A stretch of DNA of 17,006 nucleotides. It comes from JABIEQ01 sp964516055 (GTDB taxonomy: Bacteria > Patescibacteriota > Patescibacteriia > Magasanikbacterales > UBA922). Below are positions 1 to 6,183 of the stretch, piece by piece (the first letter of the stretch is position 1; every line of letters starts with the position of its first letter). The position numbers and the translations under genes were made by a program. A model generated the notes under the pieces. That model was not told the DNA's origin and searched no databases. It saw only the letters and a list, made by a program, of their open reading frames with translations. The DNA lies in contig CAZEYK010000020.1 in the NCBI GenBank assembly GCA_964516055.1, forward strand, positions 1-17,006, written 5' to 3'.

Positions 1-885
1 CTTGTAGTATCAGCAGCAGACGGTCCAATGCCACAAACTCGTGAACACATCCTTCTTGCAAAACAAGTTGGTGTGCCATACATTATCGTCTTTTTGAACA
101 AAGTCGACCAAGTATCTGATCCAGAACTTATCGACCTAGTAGAAGAAGAAATTCGTGATCTTCTTAAAAAATATGATTTCCCAGGTGATGAAACACCAAT
201 TATCCGTGGTTCAGCACTAAAAGCATTAGAAAATCCATCAGATGAAGCAGCAGCAAAACCAATTCTTGATTTGCTTGCAAAACTTGATGAATACATTCCA
301 CAACCACAACGTGATCTTGATAAAGATTTCCTCATGCCAATTGAAGACGTGTTCTCAATTGAAGGACGAGGAACAGTAGTAACTGGTCGTATTGAACGTG
401 GTGTAGTAAAAGTTGGAGAAGAAGTTGAAATCGTCGGAATGTCAGAAGAAACAACAAAAACAACAGTTACAGGAGTAGAGATGTTTAACAAATCACTTTC
501 TCGAGGTGAAGCTGGTGACAACGCCGGTATCCTTCTTCGTGGTGTGAAAAAAGAAGATGTTCAACGTGGACAAGTACTTGCAAAACCAGGAACAATTACT
601 CCACACACTGAATTTGAAGCAGAAATGTACGCACTTACCAAAGAAGAAGGTGGACGACACAAGCCATTTTTCAAAGGATACAAACCACAGTTTTACATTC
701 GTACAACTGATGTAACTGGAGAAGTGGTGCTTCCAGAAGGAACAGAAATGGTTATGCCAGGAGACACAGTAAACGTTGTTATCAAACTCATCGTACCAGT
801 TGCGATGCAAGATAAAGTACGTTTTGCTATCCGTGAAGGTGGAAGAACAGTAGGAGCTGGTGTTGTAACAAAAATTATTAAATAG
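1..885 (+). CDS. tuf: Elongation factor Tu, 3' part (5' end outside window)
   Basis: EF-Tu is the GTPase that delivers aminoacyl-tRNA to the ribosomal A site in the cytoplasm. The window opens in frame inside the G domain: the first codons read LVVSAADGPMPQTREH, so the ATG at 28 is internal and not the start. The visible 294 codons contain the G4 motif NKVD, the G5 region GSALKAL, the domain II hallmark GRGTVVTGRIERG and the domain III stretch GGRHKPFFKGYKPQFYIRTTDVTG. About 100 N-terminal residues (P-loop, switch I and DCPGH) lie upstream of the window. It ends in TAG and is followed by a hairpin and rpsJ, the common tuf-rpsJ arrangement. Identity is certain. Confidence 0.97.
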   Translation, partial: LVVSAADGPMPQTREHILLAKQVGVPYIIVFLNKVDQVSDPELIDLVEEEIRDLLKKYDFPGDETPIIRGSALKALENPSDEAAAKPILDLLAKLDEYIPQPQRDLDKDFLMPIEDVFSIEGRGTVVTGRIERGVVKVGEEVEIVGMSEETTKTTVTGVEMFNKSLSRGEAGDNAGILLRGVKKEDVQRGQVLAKPGTITPHTEFEAEMYALTKEEGGRHKPFFKGYKPQFYIRTTDVTGEVVLPEGTEMVMPGDTVNVVIKLIVPVAMQDKVRFAIREGGRTVGAGVVTKIIK

Positions 886-897
886 TAAACATATGTA

Positions 898-941
898 AAG
901 GGAAGCCCGATAAGGCTTCCCTTGCATTGTTCTTTTTGACA
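898..941 (+). terminator. Hairpin after tuf, probable weak terminator or attenuator
   Basis: A perfect 10-bp stem (AAGGGAAGCC at 898-907, GGCTTCCCTT at 914-923) has a 6-nt loop. It is followed by a broken U-rich stretch, GCATTGTTCTTTTT. It sits 12 nt after the tuf stop and 25 nt before the rpsJ start. The U tract is interrupted, so termination may be partial, letting rpsJ be read through from tuf at a lower level. Confidence 0.6.
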
Positions 942-948
942 ATCATCT

Positions 949-1281
949 ATGGCACAAACGACAGAAAAACAAGCAGGTCCAAAGGTAAGAATTAAGATCT
1001 GTGCGTACGACAATAAAATTATCGATACGGTTACCAAAAAAATCATCGATACTGCTGAAAGAAATAGTGCAAAGGTTGTTGGTCCAGTTCCATTGCCAAC
1101 ATATAAGCAAAAATTCAGCGTAAACCGTTCAACGTTTGTTCATAAAACATCTGCTGAACAGTATGAAATTCGTACACATAAACGCTTAATCGACATTATC
1201 AACCCAAATCCAAAAGCAATTGATGCACTCATGAATCTCAATTTGCCAAGTGGAGTTGACGTTGAAATTAAAATGTCATAA
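949..1281 (+). CDS. rpsJ: 30S ribosomal protein S10 (uS10)
   Basis: S10 is a small-subunit head protein that also acts as NusE in transcription antitermination. The 110-residue product is slightly longer than the usual ~102 because of a short N-terminal extension. It shows the family pattern VRIKICAYDNKIID near the start, then GPVPLPT, the loop YEIRTHKRLIDI and a C-terminal LPSGVDVEIKMS. The start is ATG at 949 in the context ATCTATG; there is no Shine-Dalgarno. It lies between tuf and rplC, but a 378-bp spacer with its own promoter and terminator separates it from rplC. S10 therefore seems to belong to the tuf transcript rather than the S10-operon transcript. Confidence 0.97.
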   Translation: MAQTTEKQAGPKVRIKICAYDNKIIDTVTKKIIDTAERNSAKVVGPVPLPTYKQKFSVNRSTFVHKTSAEQYEIRTHKRLIDIINPNPKAIDALMNLNLPSGVDVEIKMS

Positions 1282-1295
1282 CCACCGGATTGGCC

Positions 1296-1345
1296 TGGTC
1301 ATCCGGGAAAAGATATTAACAGTGATGTTTTTTTCCGGGTGGCCA
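1296..1345 (+). other. Long imperfect hairpin after rpsJ, possible terminator
   Basis: The 16-nt arm at 1296-1311 (TGGTCATCCGGGAAAA) pairs along its whole length with 1330-1345 (TTTTTCCGGGTGGCCA), with three G-U wobbles and no mismatch. The T-run at 1328-1334 overlaps the descending arm instead of following it, so this is not a standard rho-independent terminator. It starts 15 nt after the rpsJ stop. It could end the tuf-rpsJ transcript or protect its 3' end. Confidence 0.5.
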
Positions 1346-1352
1346 ATACCAT

Positions 1353-1370
1353 CGTTTCCCTAGGGAAACG
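1353..1370. repeat. Perfect 18-bp palindrome upstream of the rplC promoter
   Basis: CGTTTCCCTAGGGAAACG is perfectly self-complementary. It ends 27 bp before the -35 hexamer at 1398. With no loop it is a poor RNA hairpin and looks more like the site of a dimeric DNA-binding protein. No regulator is identified in the window, so the operator role is inference. Confidence 0.5.
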
Positions 1371-1397
1371 CACAAAAAAGTATCCGCTAAGTAGTGC

Positions 1398-1426
1398 TTG
1401 ACAAAAAAAATAAAAACAAGTACACT
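1398..1426 (+). promoter_or_regulatory. Sigma70-type promoter for the rplC leader
   Basis: The -35 hexamer TTGACA (1398-1403) is a consensus match. An exact 17-bp spacer leads to the -10 hexamer TACACT (1421-1426). The expected start of transcription is near 1432-1434. This leaves about 8 nt before the ATG at 1441 and about 226 nt before rplC. It is the best promoter match I found in the window and probably drives the ribosomal-protein operon from rplC onward. Confidence 0.8.
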
Positions 1427-1440
1427 AATCGCGCTGAAAA

Positions 1441-1533
1441 ATGACATATATTGTTACACAAATAAGATCCAAAAAAGGAAAACATTTGTACGAACAAGAA
1501 GTATGTCAGGAGAAATCGCATATTCATCTATAA
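1441..1533 (+). CDS. 30-codon leader ORF upstream of rplC
   Basis: A short ORF (ATG 1441, TAA 1531-1533) begins MTYIVTQIRSKKGKHLYEQE and ends SHIHL. It begins about 8 nt after the predicted transcription start, the same near-leaderless geometry as at the rpsH and map promoters, which is the main reason to think it is translated. Unlike the other starts in the window it has A, not T, at -1. It precedes an intrinsic terminator at 1597-1643, so it could be a leader peptide for attenuation. Alternatively it may be a relic of a transposase N terminus (the KKGKHLYE stretch loosely resembles such starts) or a chance ORF. No function is recognised. Confidence 0.35.
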   Translation: MTYIVTQIRSKKGKHLYEQEVCQEKSHIHL

Positions 1534-1569
1534 AACAACCTTTACACAATATTTCATAAAGTAGCCTTA

Positions 1570-1605
1570 TGCTTCTATTATGACAATGCGTAAAGACTAG
1601 AAGTA
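1570..1605 (+). promoter_or_regulatory. Candidate antiterminator pairing in the rplC leader
   Basis: TGCTTCTA (1570-1577) can pair with TAGAAGTA (1598-1605), giving 8 pairs including one G-U. The second segment is part of the ascending arm of the terminator at 1597-1637, so the two structures exclude each other. The alternative helix is much weaker than the terminator and would need a ligand, a ribosome or a protein to favour it. This is inference from complementarity only. Confidence 0.35.
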
Positions 1606-1643
1606 ATCGTTCGAACTGTTCGAGAAATTACTTCTAGTTTTTT
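1597..1643 (+). terminator. Intrinsic terminator (attenuator) just before rplC
   Basis: CTAGAAGTAAT (1597-1607) pairs perfectly over 11 bp with ATTACTTCTAG (1627-1637). An inner stem TCGAA/TTCGA forms within the loop, and six T follow directly (1638-1643). This has the full form of a rho-independent terminator, yet it lies downstream of the promoter at 1398 and only 16 nt before the rplC start codon. Its position implies attenuation of the whole operon, possibly with feedback by a ribosomal protein as L4 does for the E. coli S10 operon. There is no visible similarity to that leader. Confidence 0.75.
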
Positions 1644-1659
1644 GTTACGATAAACAAGT

Positions 1660-2406
1660 ATGAAATTCATTTTGGGAAAAAAACTCGGCATGACGCAAGT
1701 GTTCAAAGAAGATGGAACAGTTGTTCCTGTTACTCGAGTACAAGCGGGTCCATGCGTAGTGACGCAAGTAAAGACAAAAGAAAAAGACGGAGTGAGTGCT
1801 GTACAAATTGGATTTGGAAAGCAAAAAACGTTTCGGCTTACCAAACCACTTCAAGGACATCTTAAAGGATTGGACGCGGTAAAAAATACCCGAGATTTTA
1901 GAACTGAAAATGAAGATCATGGGCTCAAGCGTGGTGACATGTTTGATGTTTCAATTTTTCAAGTAGGAGAAAAAGTTAAAGTGAGTGGAATTTCAAAAGG
2001 AAAAGGATTCCAAGGTGTGGTAAAACGTCACAACTTTGCTGGGTCTCCAGCGTCTCATGGTCATAAAGATCAGCTCAGAATGCCAGGAAGTATCGGAGCA
2101 ACAGATGCCGCAAGAGTATTTAAAGGAACCCGAATGGGAGGGCACATGGGAGATGACAAAATAACCGTAAAAAATTTAGAAATTCTAGAAGTACTCAGCG
2201 ATACAAATGAGATTCTGGTAAAAGGTGCTGTCCCTGGCGGACGTGGAGGACTGCTTATGATCTCTACTCCAGAAGGAAAAATTGAAATCAAAATAGAAGA
2301 AATTCCTGTAACTGAACAGCCAACACCAGAAGAACATACAGCGGAACAAGAAACACAACAAGAAGAACCTAAAGCAGAAGAAACTCCTGCTGAAGAATCT
2401 AAATAA
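1660..2406 (+). CDS. rplC: 50S ribosomal protein L3 (uL3)
   Basis: L3 is an early-assembly 23S rRNA-binding protein whose long loop reaches the peptidyl-transferase centre. The 248-residue product starts MKFILGKKLGMTQVF, a textbook L3 N terminus. It carries the central loop GHKDQLRMPGSIGATDAARV followed by KGTRMGGHMG. The core ends near residue 213. The last ~35 residues are an acidic, Glu/Pro/Thr-rich low-complexity tail ending AEESK, absent from most L3 proteins (usually 205-215 aa). It is the first gene of the main operon, preceded by the attenuator-like leader, and is followed by a 69-bp spacer filled by a repeat element. The start ATG has T at -1 and no Shine-Dalgarno. Confidence 0.97.
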   Translation: MKFILGKKLGMTQVFKEDGTVVPVTRVQAGPCVVTQVKTKEKDGVSAVQIGFGKQKTFRLTKPLQGHLKGLDAVKNTRDFRTENEDHGLKRGDMFDVSIFQVGEKVKVSGISKGKGFQGVVKRHNFAGSPASHGHKDQLRMPGSIGATDAARVFKGTRMGGHMGDDKITVKNLEILEVLSDTNEILVKGAVPGGRGGLLMISTPEGKIEIKIEEIPVTEQPTPEEHTAEQETQQEEPKAEETPAEESK

Positions 2407-2411
2407 TTATT

Positions 2412-2467
2412 TCAGCTAGAGGCTGACCACCCATAGGGTGAGGCTCCGAACTAAGAACCCTGAACTA
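2412..2467 (+). repeat. Spacer element 1 (double hairpin plus heptads) before rplD
   Basis: The first hairpin is TCAGC (2412-2416) with GCTGA (2422-2426). The second is CACCC (2428-2432) with GGGTG (2436-2440). Three tandem heptads follow: CGAACTA, AGAACCC, TGAACTA (2447-2467). The element begins 5 nt after the rplC stop and ends 8 nt before the rplD ATG. The same double hairpin recurs in element 2. It lacks the long hairpin of the other copies. Confidence 0.75.
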
Positions 2468-2475
2468 TTATATAT

Positions 2476-3102
2476 ATGGCAAAAGTATCAGTATACAATC
2501 AAGAAGGTAACAAAGCGGGCGATATCGAACTGAACGATAATGTATTTTTCGTAACACCAGTAATGAACCTTATTCACCAAGTGTATGTAGCTATTACTGC
2601 AAACGCTAGACAACCATGGGCACATACAAAATTGAAAAGTGAAGTACGTGGTGGTGGAAAAAAACCATGGAAACAAAAAGGAACAGGGCGAGCACGTCAC
2701 GGGTCAATTCGTTCACCAATTTGGAAAGGTGGAGGAGTAACATTTGGACCACGAAATATCAAAAATTTCACCAAACAGATCAACGCAAAAATGAAAAAAC
2801 GGGCAGTAAACATGGCCCTTTCAGCAAAGGTAAAAGATGAAAAATTTGTAATTCTTGATACGATTGAAACACAAGGAAAAACAAAAGAGCTATCAGCACT
2901 AAGAAACGTATTGCCAGGTGCAGGAAGATCAACATTGCTCCTTGTTGGAGAAAAAAATACAAATATCGAACGAGCAATTAGAAATATTCAAAAATTTGAT
3001 ATCAAGCCAGCGATAGATGTAAATGTTGTCGATCTGTTAAATCACCAGTACATTATTGCGACCAAAAATGCAGTAGACGTACTCCAAACACGTTTAGGCT
3101 AA
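2476..3102 (+). CDS. rplD: 50S ribosomal protein L4 (uL4)
   Basis: L4 binds 23S rRNA domain I and lines the peptide exit tunnel with its extended loop; in some bacteria it also represses its own operon. The 208-residue product has the expected loop: RQPWAHTKLKSEVRGGGKKP followed by WKQKGTGRARHGSIRSPIWK and GGGVTFGP. The C-terminal Rossmann-like part includes KTKELSALRNVLPG and ends VDVLQTRLG. Length is normal. The start ATG is in the context TATATATG, with no Shine-Dalgarno. Only 13 nt separate it from rplW, so the two are co-transcribed. L4 is the natural first suspect for feedback on the leader upstream of rplC. Confidence 0.97.
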   Translation: MAKVSVYNQEGNKAGDIELNDNVFFVTPVMNLIHQVYVAITANARQPWAHTKLKSEVRGGGKKPWKQKGTGRARHGSIRSPIWKGGGVTFGPRNIKNFTKQINAKMKKRAVNMALSAKVKDEKFVILDTIETQGKTKELSALRNVLPGAGRSTLLLVGEKNTNIERAIRNIQKFDIKPAIDVNVVDLLNHQYIIATKNAVDVLQTRLG

Positions 3103-3115
3103 GTATACTCAGCAT

Positions 3116-3529
3116 ATGGGAATTTTAGATAAAATCAACAAAAAATCAGCAACAACAGAAACCACACCAAAAGCTGAAAAATCACCAAAGAACAAAGAAA
3201 CGGTAGTAAAGACAGCAAATGTACAAAAAGATGCTGCTTCAAACAGCCAGGCACATATAGTTCTTGTTCGTCCTCTCCTTACAGAAAAAGCCCTTATGGG
3301 AGAGTCAAACAGCGTGTATTCATTTGTAGTATCCTCAAAAGCAACAAAAGTTGATATTAAAAACGCAGTACGAGACGTATATGGCATAATGCCAAGGAAA
3401 GTTCGTGTATTGAACATGGATGGAAAAAGTGTACGATTCGGATTGCGACAGGGAAGACGACAAGATTGGAAAAAAGCAATCATTTCACTTCCAAAAGGGA
3501 AAACTATCCAAATCCACGAAGGAGTATAA
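3116..3529 (+). CDS. rplW: 50S ribosomal protein L23 (uL23) with N-terminal extension
   Basis: L23 sits at the tunnel exit and docks trigger factor and SRP. The 137-residue product has a normal C-terminal core of about 90 residues from HIVLVRPLLTEKA onward, with the family motifs SFVVSSKATKVDIKNAV and the RNA-binding loop GLRQGRRQDWKKAII. It is preceded by about 45 residues of Lys/Thr/Ala-rich low-complexity sequence not found in typical 95-100 aa L23. The start at 3116 (GCATATG) is the only ATG giving the usual 13-nt gap after rplD and matches the local start context. A later start is possible, because the extension has no recognised fold. Confidence 0.94.
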   Translation: MGILDKINKKSATTETTPKAEKSPKNKETVVKTANVQKDAASNSQAHIVLVRPLLTEKALMGESNSVYSFVVSSKATKVDIKNAVRDVYGIMPRKVRVLNMDGKSVRFGLRQGRRQDWKKAIISLPKGKTIQIHEGV

Positions 3530-3536
3530 CCGATCA

Positions 3537-3640
3537 GTTCAGGGCCAATAGTGCATAGCCAAAAGAAATTTGCTATAGACTATTGGCTCCGAATTACGTC
3601 AGCTTATGGCTGATCACCCGGAGGGTGAAACTAAGAACTA
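3537..3640 (+). repeat. Spacer element 2 (long hairpin, double hairpin and heptads) before rplB
   Basis: This is the largest copy. The long hairpin has arms at 3544-3559 and 3572-3587 (14 of 16 identical as inverted repeats), with an outer extension TTCAGGGCC/GGCTCCGAA. The double hairpin follows: TCAGC/GCTGA at 3599-3613 and CACCC/GGGTG at 3615-3627. Heptads GAAACTA and AGAACTA (3627-3640) end it. It starts 7 nt after the rplW stop and ends 9 nt before the rplB ATG. It combines the modules found separately in element 1 and elements 3-5. Confidence 0.8.
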
Positions 3641-3649
3641 ATTTCATAT

Positions 3650-4492
3650 ATGGCAGTAAAAGTCTACAAACCAACAACCCCAGGAAGACGAAAAGCAAGC
3701 GTGTTGGATTTTTCGGATCTTACAAAAAAACGACCAGAAAAATCTTTGACCACTAGTTTGAATAAACACAGCGGACGAAATAACACAGGAAGAATCACTG
3801 TTCGTCACCGAGGTGGTGGGGTTAAACGGTTATATAGAGTTATCGACTTTCGTCGACAAGATTTTGATGTACCTGCACAAGTAATTTCAATTGAATACGA
3901 TCCAAATCGTGGAGCACACATTGCGTTGATTGAATGTTCCAATGAAAAAAAATCATATATTCTTGCTCCAAAAGGATTAAATGTTGGTGATACTGTAATG
4001 TCTTCACAAACACAAATTGAGTCAACTATTGGATCACGCATGCCACTTCGCTACATTCCTGTGGGAATGTTTGTACACAACATCGAACTAACTCCAGGAA
4101 AAGGCGGACAAGTGGTTCGTGGTGCAGGGAATTCAGCGCAACTACAAGTACTTGAAGGAAAATATGCACAAATCAAGCTTCCTTCTGGAGAAATGAGATT
4201 GTTTTCAAAAGAGTGTATGGCAACTGTTGGACAAGTAGGAAACAGTGATAAAAAACTGGTTCGACTTGGAAAAGCAGGAAGAAAACGAAAACTTGGATGG
4301 AGACCAGTAGTAAAAGGAAAAAATATGAACCCGGTAGATCACCCTCATGGTGGTGGTGAAGGACATAGTCCAATTGGTATTAAAGGTGGACCAAAAACCA
4401 AATGGGGAAAACGAGCACTAGGAGTAAAGACAAGAAAAAAAGGAAAATGGAGCGACAAATTTATTGTAAAATCTCGAAAGAAAAAGAAATAA
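3650..4492 (+). CDS. rplB: 50S ribosomal protein L2 (uL2)
   Basis: L2 is needed for subunit association and for the peptidyl-transferase centre. The 280-residue product is of normal length and starts MAVKVYKPTTPGRR. It contains the conserved core TVRHRGGGVKRLYRVIDFRR, the signature NPVDHPHGGGEG with the conserved histidine (about residue 236), and a basic C terminus ending SRKKKK. The ATG context is CATATATG, with T at -1 and no Shine-Dalgarno. The gene is flanked on both sides by hairpin-heptad spacer elements. Identity is certain. Confidence 0.98.
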   Translation: MAVKVYKPTTPGRRKASVLDFSDLTKKRPEKSLTTSLNKHSGRNNTGRITVRHRGGGVKRLYRVIDFRRQDFDVPAQVISIEYDPNRGAHIALIECSNEKKSYILAPKGLNVGDTVMSSQTQIESTIGSRMPLRYIPVGMFVHNIELTPGKGGQVVRGAGNSAQLQVLEGKYAQIKLPSGEMRLFSKECMATVGQVGNSDKKLVRLGKAGRKRKLGWRPVVKGKNMNPVDHPHGGGEGHSPIGIKGGPKTKWGKRALGVKTRKKGKWSDKFIVKSRKKKK

Positions 4493-4500
4493 CATTAAGA

Positions 4501-4575
4501 AGTTCAGAACCAATAGTACGTAGCCAAAATATATTTGCTATAGACTATTGGTTCCGAACTTTGATCTAAGAACTA
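4501..4575 (+). repeat. Spacer element 3 (long hairpin plus heptads) before rpsS
   Basis: The 24-nt arms at 4501-4524 and 4537-4560 match at 20 of 24 positions as an inverted repeat, around a 12-nt A/T-rich loop. Heptads CGAACTT, TGATCTA and AGAACTA occupy 4555-4575. The pair A4509-T4552 replaces G3544-C3587 of element 2, which is a compensatory change. It starts 8 nt after the rplB stop and ends 7 nt before the rpsS ATG. Confidence 0.85.
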
Positions 4576-4582
4576 ATAAAGT

Positions 4583-4861
4583 ATGTCACGGAGTTTAAAA
4601 AAAGGACCATTTACTGATCCAAAGCTCATGCAAAAGGTGAAGAAGGCAAAAGATGAGGCCAGCAAAAAACCGATTAAAACATGGGCGAGAGCAAGCACAA
4701 TTACACCAGAAATGGTGGGAATTACGTTCCTCGTACACAATGGAAAAGACTTTCTTGAAGTATACGTAGACGAAAATAAAGTTGGGCACAAGCTTGGAGA
4801 ATTTTCACCAACACGAAAATTCCGTGGACATGGTGGTAAAATGGCTAAAGCTCAAAAGTAA
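4583..4861 (+). CDS. rpsS: 30S ribosomal protein S19 (uS19)
   Basis: S19 lies in the 30S head near the A-site finger and forms a complex with S13. The 92-residue product is a full-length family match, beginning MSRSLKKGPFTDPKL. It contains KTWARASTITPEMVGITFLV, HNGKDFLEVYV and the C-terminal signature GHKLGEFSPTRKFRGHG. The start ATG is in the context AAAGTATG, with no Shine-Dalgarno. It lies between two hairpin-heptad elements within the operon. Confidence 0.98.
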   Translation: MSRSLKKGPFTDPKLMQKVKKAKDEASKKPIKTWARASTITPEMVGITFLVHNGKDFLEVYVDENKVGHKLGEFSPTRKFRGHGGKMAKAQK

Positions 4862-4867
4862 AAACAA

Positions 4868-4949
4868 GTTTAGGGCCAGTAGTGCATCTGTCTTTTTACA
4901 AGGCGGATACAAAAAACAATAAGCACTATTGGCTCCAAACTATGAATTA
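4868..4949 (+). repeat. Spacer element 4 (long hairpin plus heptads) before rplV
   Basis: The 18-nt arms at 4868-4885 and 4923-4940 pair with one mismatch and two G-U wobbles. The loop is different from the other copies and holds its own small stem (ATCTGTC with GGCGGAT). Heptads CAAACTA and TGAATTA occupy 4936-4949. It starts 6 nt after the rpsS stop and ends 6 nt before the rplV ATG. At the pair that is A-T in elements 2 and 3 and G-C in element 5, this copy has G-U. Confidence 0.8.
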
Positions 4950-4955
4950 ACACAT

Positions 4956-5384
4956 ATGAAAGCACAAGCAATTGCAAAATTAAAACGATTACGAATGAGT
5001 CCACGAAAAGTGCGATTATTGGTTGACCAAATTCGACGTCAATCAGTAACAAGTGCACAACAAGCACTCAAAGGATCCACAAAAGATGCAGCTCTTCCTG
5101 TAAAAAAACTACTTGATTCTGCTGTTGCCAATGCAGTGCATAATCATCAAATGATAGCTGATTCACTCGTGGTGAAAGAAGCGTATGTTGATGAAGGTGC
5201 AACACTATACCGATGGATGCCAAGAGCTTTTGGGCGAGCATCAAAAATTCGAAAACGAACAAGTCACATTACAATAGTAATAGAAGGTGACGTACCTACC
5301 GCAACAGAAAAGAAAGTAACAGAGAAAAAAGAAGAGAAAAAAATAGAATCAAAAAAAACAAATAAAGCTGATAGTAAGAAATAA
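4956..5384 (+). CDS. rplV: 50S ribosomal protein L22 (uL22) with C-terminal tail
   Basis: L22 lines the exit tunnel with its beta hairpin. The 142-residue product starts MKAQAIAKLKRLRMSPRKVR. It contains LLVDQIRRQSVTSAQQAL, the hairpin region EGATLYRWMPRAFGRASKIR and TSHITIVIEG, then a Lys/Glu-rich tail of about 30 residues ending ESKKTNKADSKK. The ATG at 4956 is chosen over an upstream in-frame TTG at 4929, because that codon lies in the descending arm of spacer element 4 and the family N terminus aligns at the ATG. The tail closely resembles that of rpsE downstream. The next spacer again holds an element. Confidence 0.96.
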   Translation: MKAQAIAKLKRLRMSPRKVRLLVDQIRRQSVTSAQQALKGSTKDAALPVKKLLDSAVANAVHNHQMIADSLVVKEAYVDEGATLYRWMPRAFGRASKIRKRTSHITIVIEGDVPTATEKKVTEKKEEKKIESKKTNKADSKK

Positions 5385-5392
5385 TTTTAACA

Positions 5393-5460
5393 AGTTCAGA
5401 GCCAGTAGTTTATAGCCAAGATATATTCGCTATCAACTACTGGTTCAGAACTAAGAACTA
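5393..5460 (+). repeat. Spacer element 5 (long hairpin plus heptads) before rpsC
   Basis: The 24-nt arms at 5393-5416 and 5429-5452 match at 21 of 24 positions as an inverted repeat. Two AGAACTA heptads occupy 5447-5460. Pair G5405-C5440 replaces A3548-T3583 of element 2, a second compensatory change. It starts 8 nt after the rplV stop and ends 10 nt before the rpsC ATG. Confidence 0.85.
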
Positions 5461-5470
5461 GTCTCTACAT

Positions 5471-6178
5471 ATGGGTCATAAAGTACATCCAAAAATTCAT
5501 CGAACACAAGTCATCTATACGTGGGATTCTCGTTGGTTTGGAAAGAAAAAAGACTACGCGCTTTTTGCCAAACAAGATATTGCTATTCGAGCATACATCA
5601 GCAAGAAATTCAAAGATGCCCATGTAGATGCAGTAAGTGTTGAGCGTGGACCAAAAAACATGACAGTTACTATTCTTGCAGCAAAGCCAGGGTTTATTAT
5701 TGGCCGAGGTGGAAAAGGATTAGACGAAGTAAGACAGCATATCGAAAAACAAATTCTTGCATTTTCACTTCGTGTAAAACTGAACATTCGAGAAGTAAAG
5801 AATCCGTCATTATCTGCAATGGTAGTTGGACAATCACTGGTATCTGAAATAGAACGACGTATTCCATTTCGACGAGTCATGAAACAAGCAATTGGACGAG
5901 TTATGAAAGCAGGCGCGCAAGGAGTAAAAGTACAAATGGCTGGACGACTAAATGGTGCTGAAATTGCTCGAACAGAAACCATTGCCGAAGGAACAATTCC
6001 ATTGATTACTCTAAGAAGTGATGTAGACTACGCATTTGTAGAAGCAAACACCATTTATGGAAAAATTGGAGTGAAAGTATGGATTTGCCGAGGACAACTC
6101 TTCACAAGAAAAGATAGATTTGAAATAACAGAAGAAGAGAGTCAACAAAAAAAACAATCCCAAAAAGCAAAGAAATAA
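5471..6178 (+). CDS. rpsC: 30S ribosomal protein S3 (uS3)
   Basis: S3 forms part of the mRNA entry channel of the 30S subunit. The 235-residue product starts MGHKVHPKIHRTQVIYTWDS. It contains a type II KH domain with the GxxG loop in GFIIGRGGKGLDEVR (about residues 75-89), followed by the C-terminal domain: SEIERRIPFRRVMKQAIGR, GVKVQMAGRLNGAEIARTE and YGKIGVKVWICRG. It ends with a short Gln/Lys-rich tail. The N terminus MGHKVHP is canonical, so ATG 5471 (TACATATG, no Shine-Dalgarno) is secure. The gene is flanked by spacer elements 5 and 6. Confidence 0.98.
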   Translation: MGHKVHPKIHRTQVIYTWDSRWFGKKKDYALFAKQDIAIRAYISKKFKDAHVDAVSVERGPKNMTVTILAAKPGFIIGRGGKGLDEVRQHIEKQILAFSLRVKLNIREVKNPSLSAMVVGQSLVSEIERRIPFRRVMKQAIGRVMKAGAQGVKVQMAGRLNGAEIARTETIAEGTIPLITLRSDVDYAFVEANTIYGKIGVKVWICRGQLFTRKDRFEITEEESQQKKQSQKAKK

Positions 6179-6183
6179 TAAGC

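Noticed and set aside
493..942. 149-codon ORF on the minus strand over tuf
   Set aside because: It is a shadow of the conserved EF-Tu frame, with no family features and odd composition rich in Phe, Cys and Ser.
4501..4575. Intrinsic terminators inside the operon
   Set aside because: None of the spacer hairpins is followed by a T-run, and all are followed by essential genes without their own promoters.
4929..4955. TTG start giving a nine-residue longer L22
   Set aside because: These codons are the descending arm and heptads of spacer element 4; the family N terminus aligns at ATG 4956.
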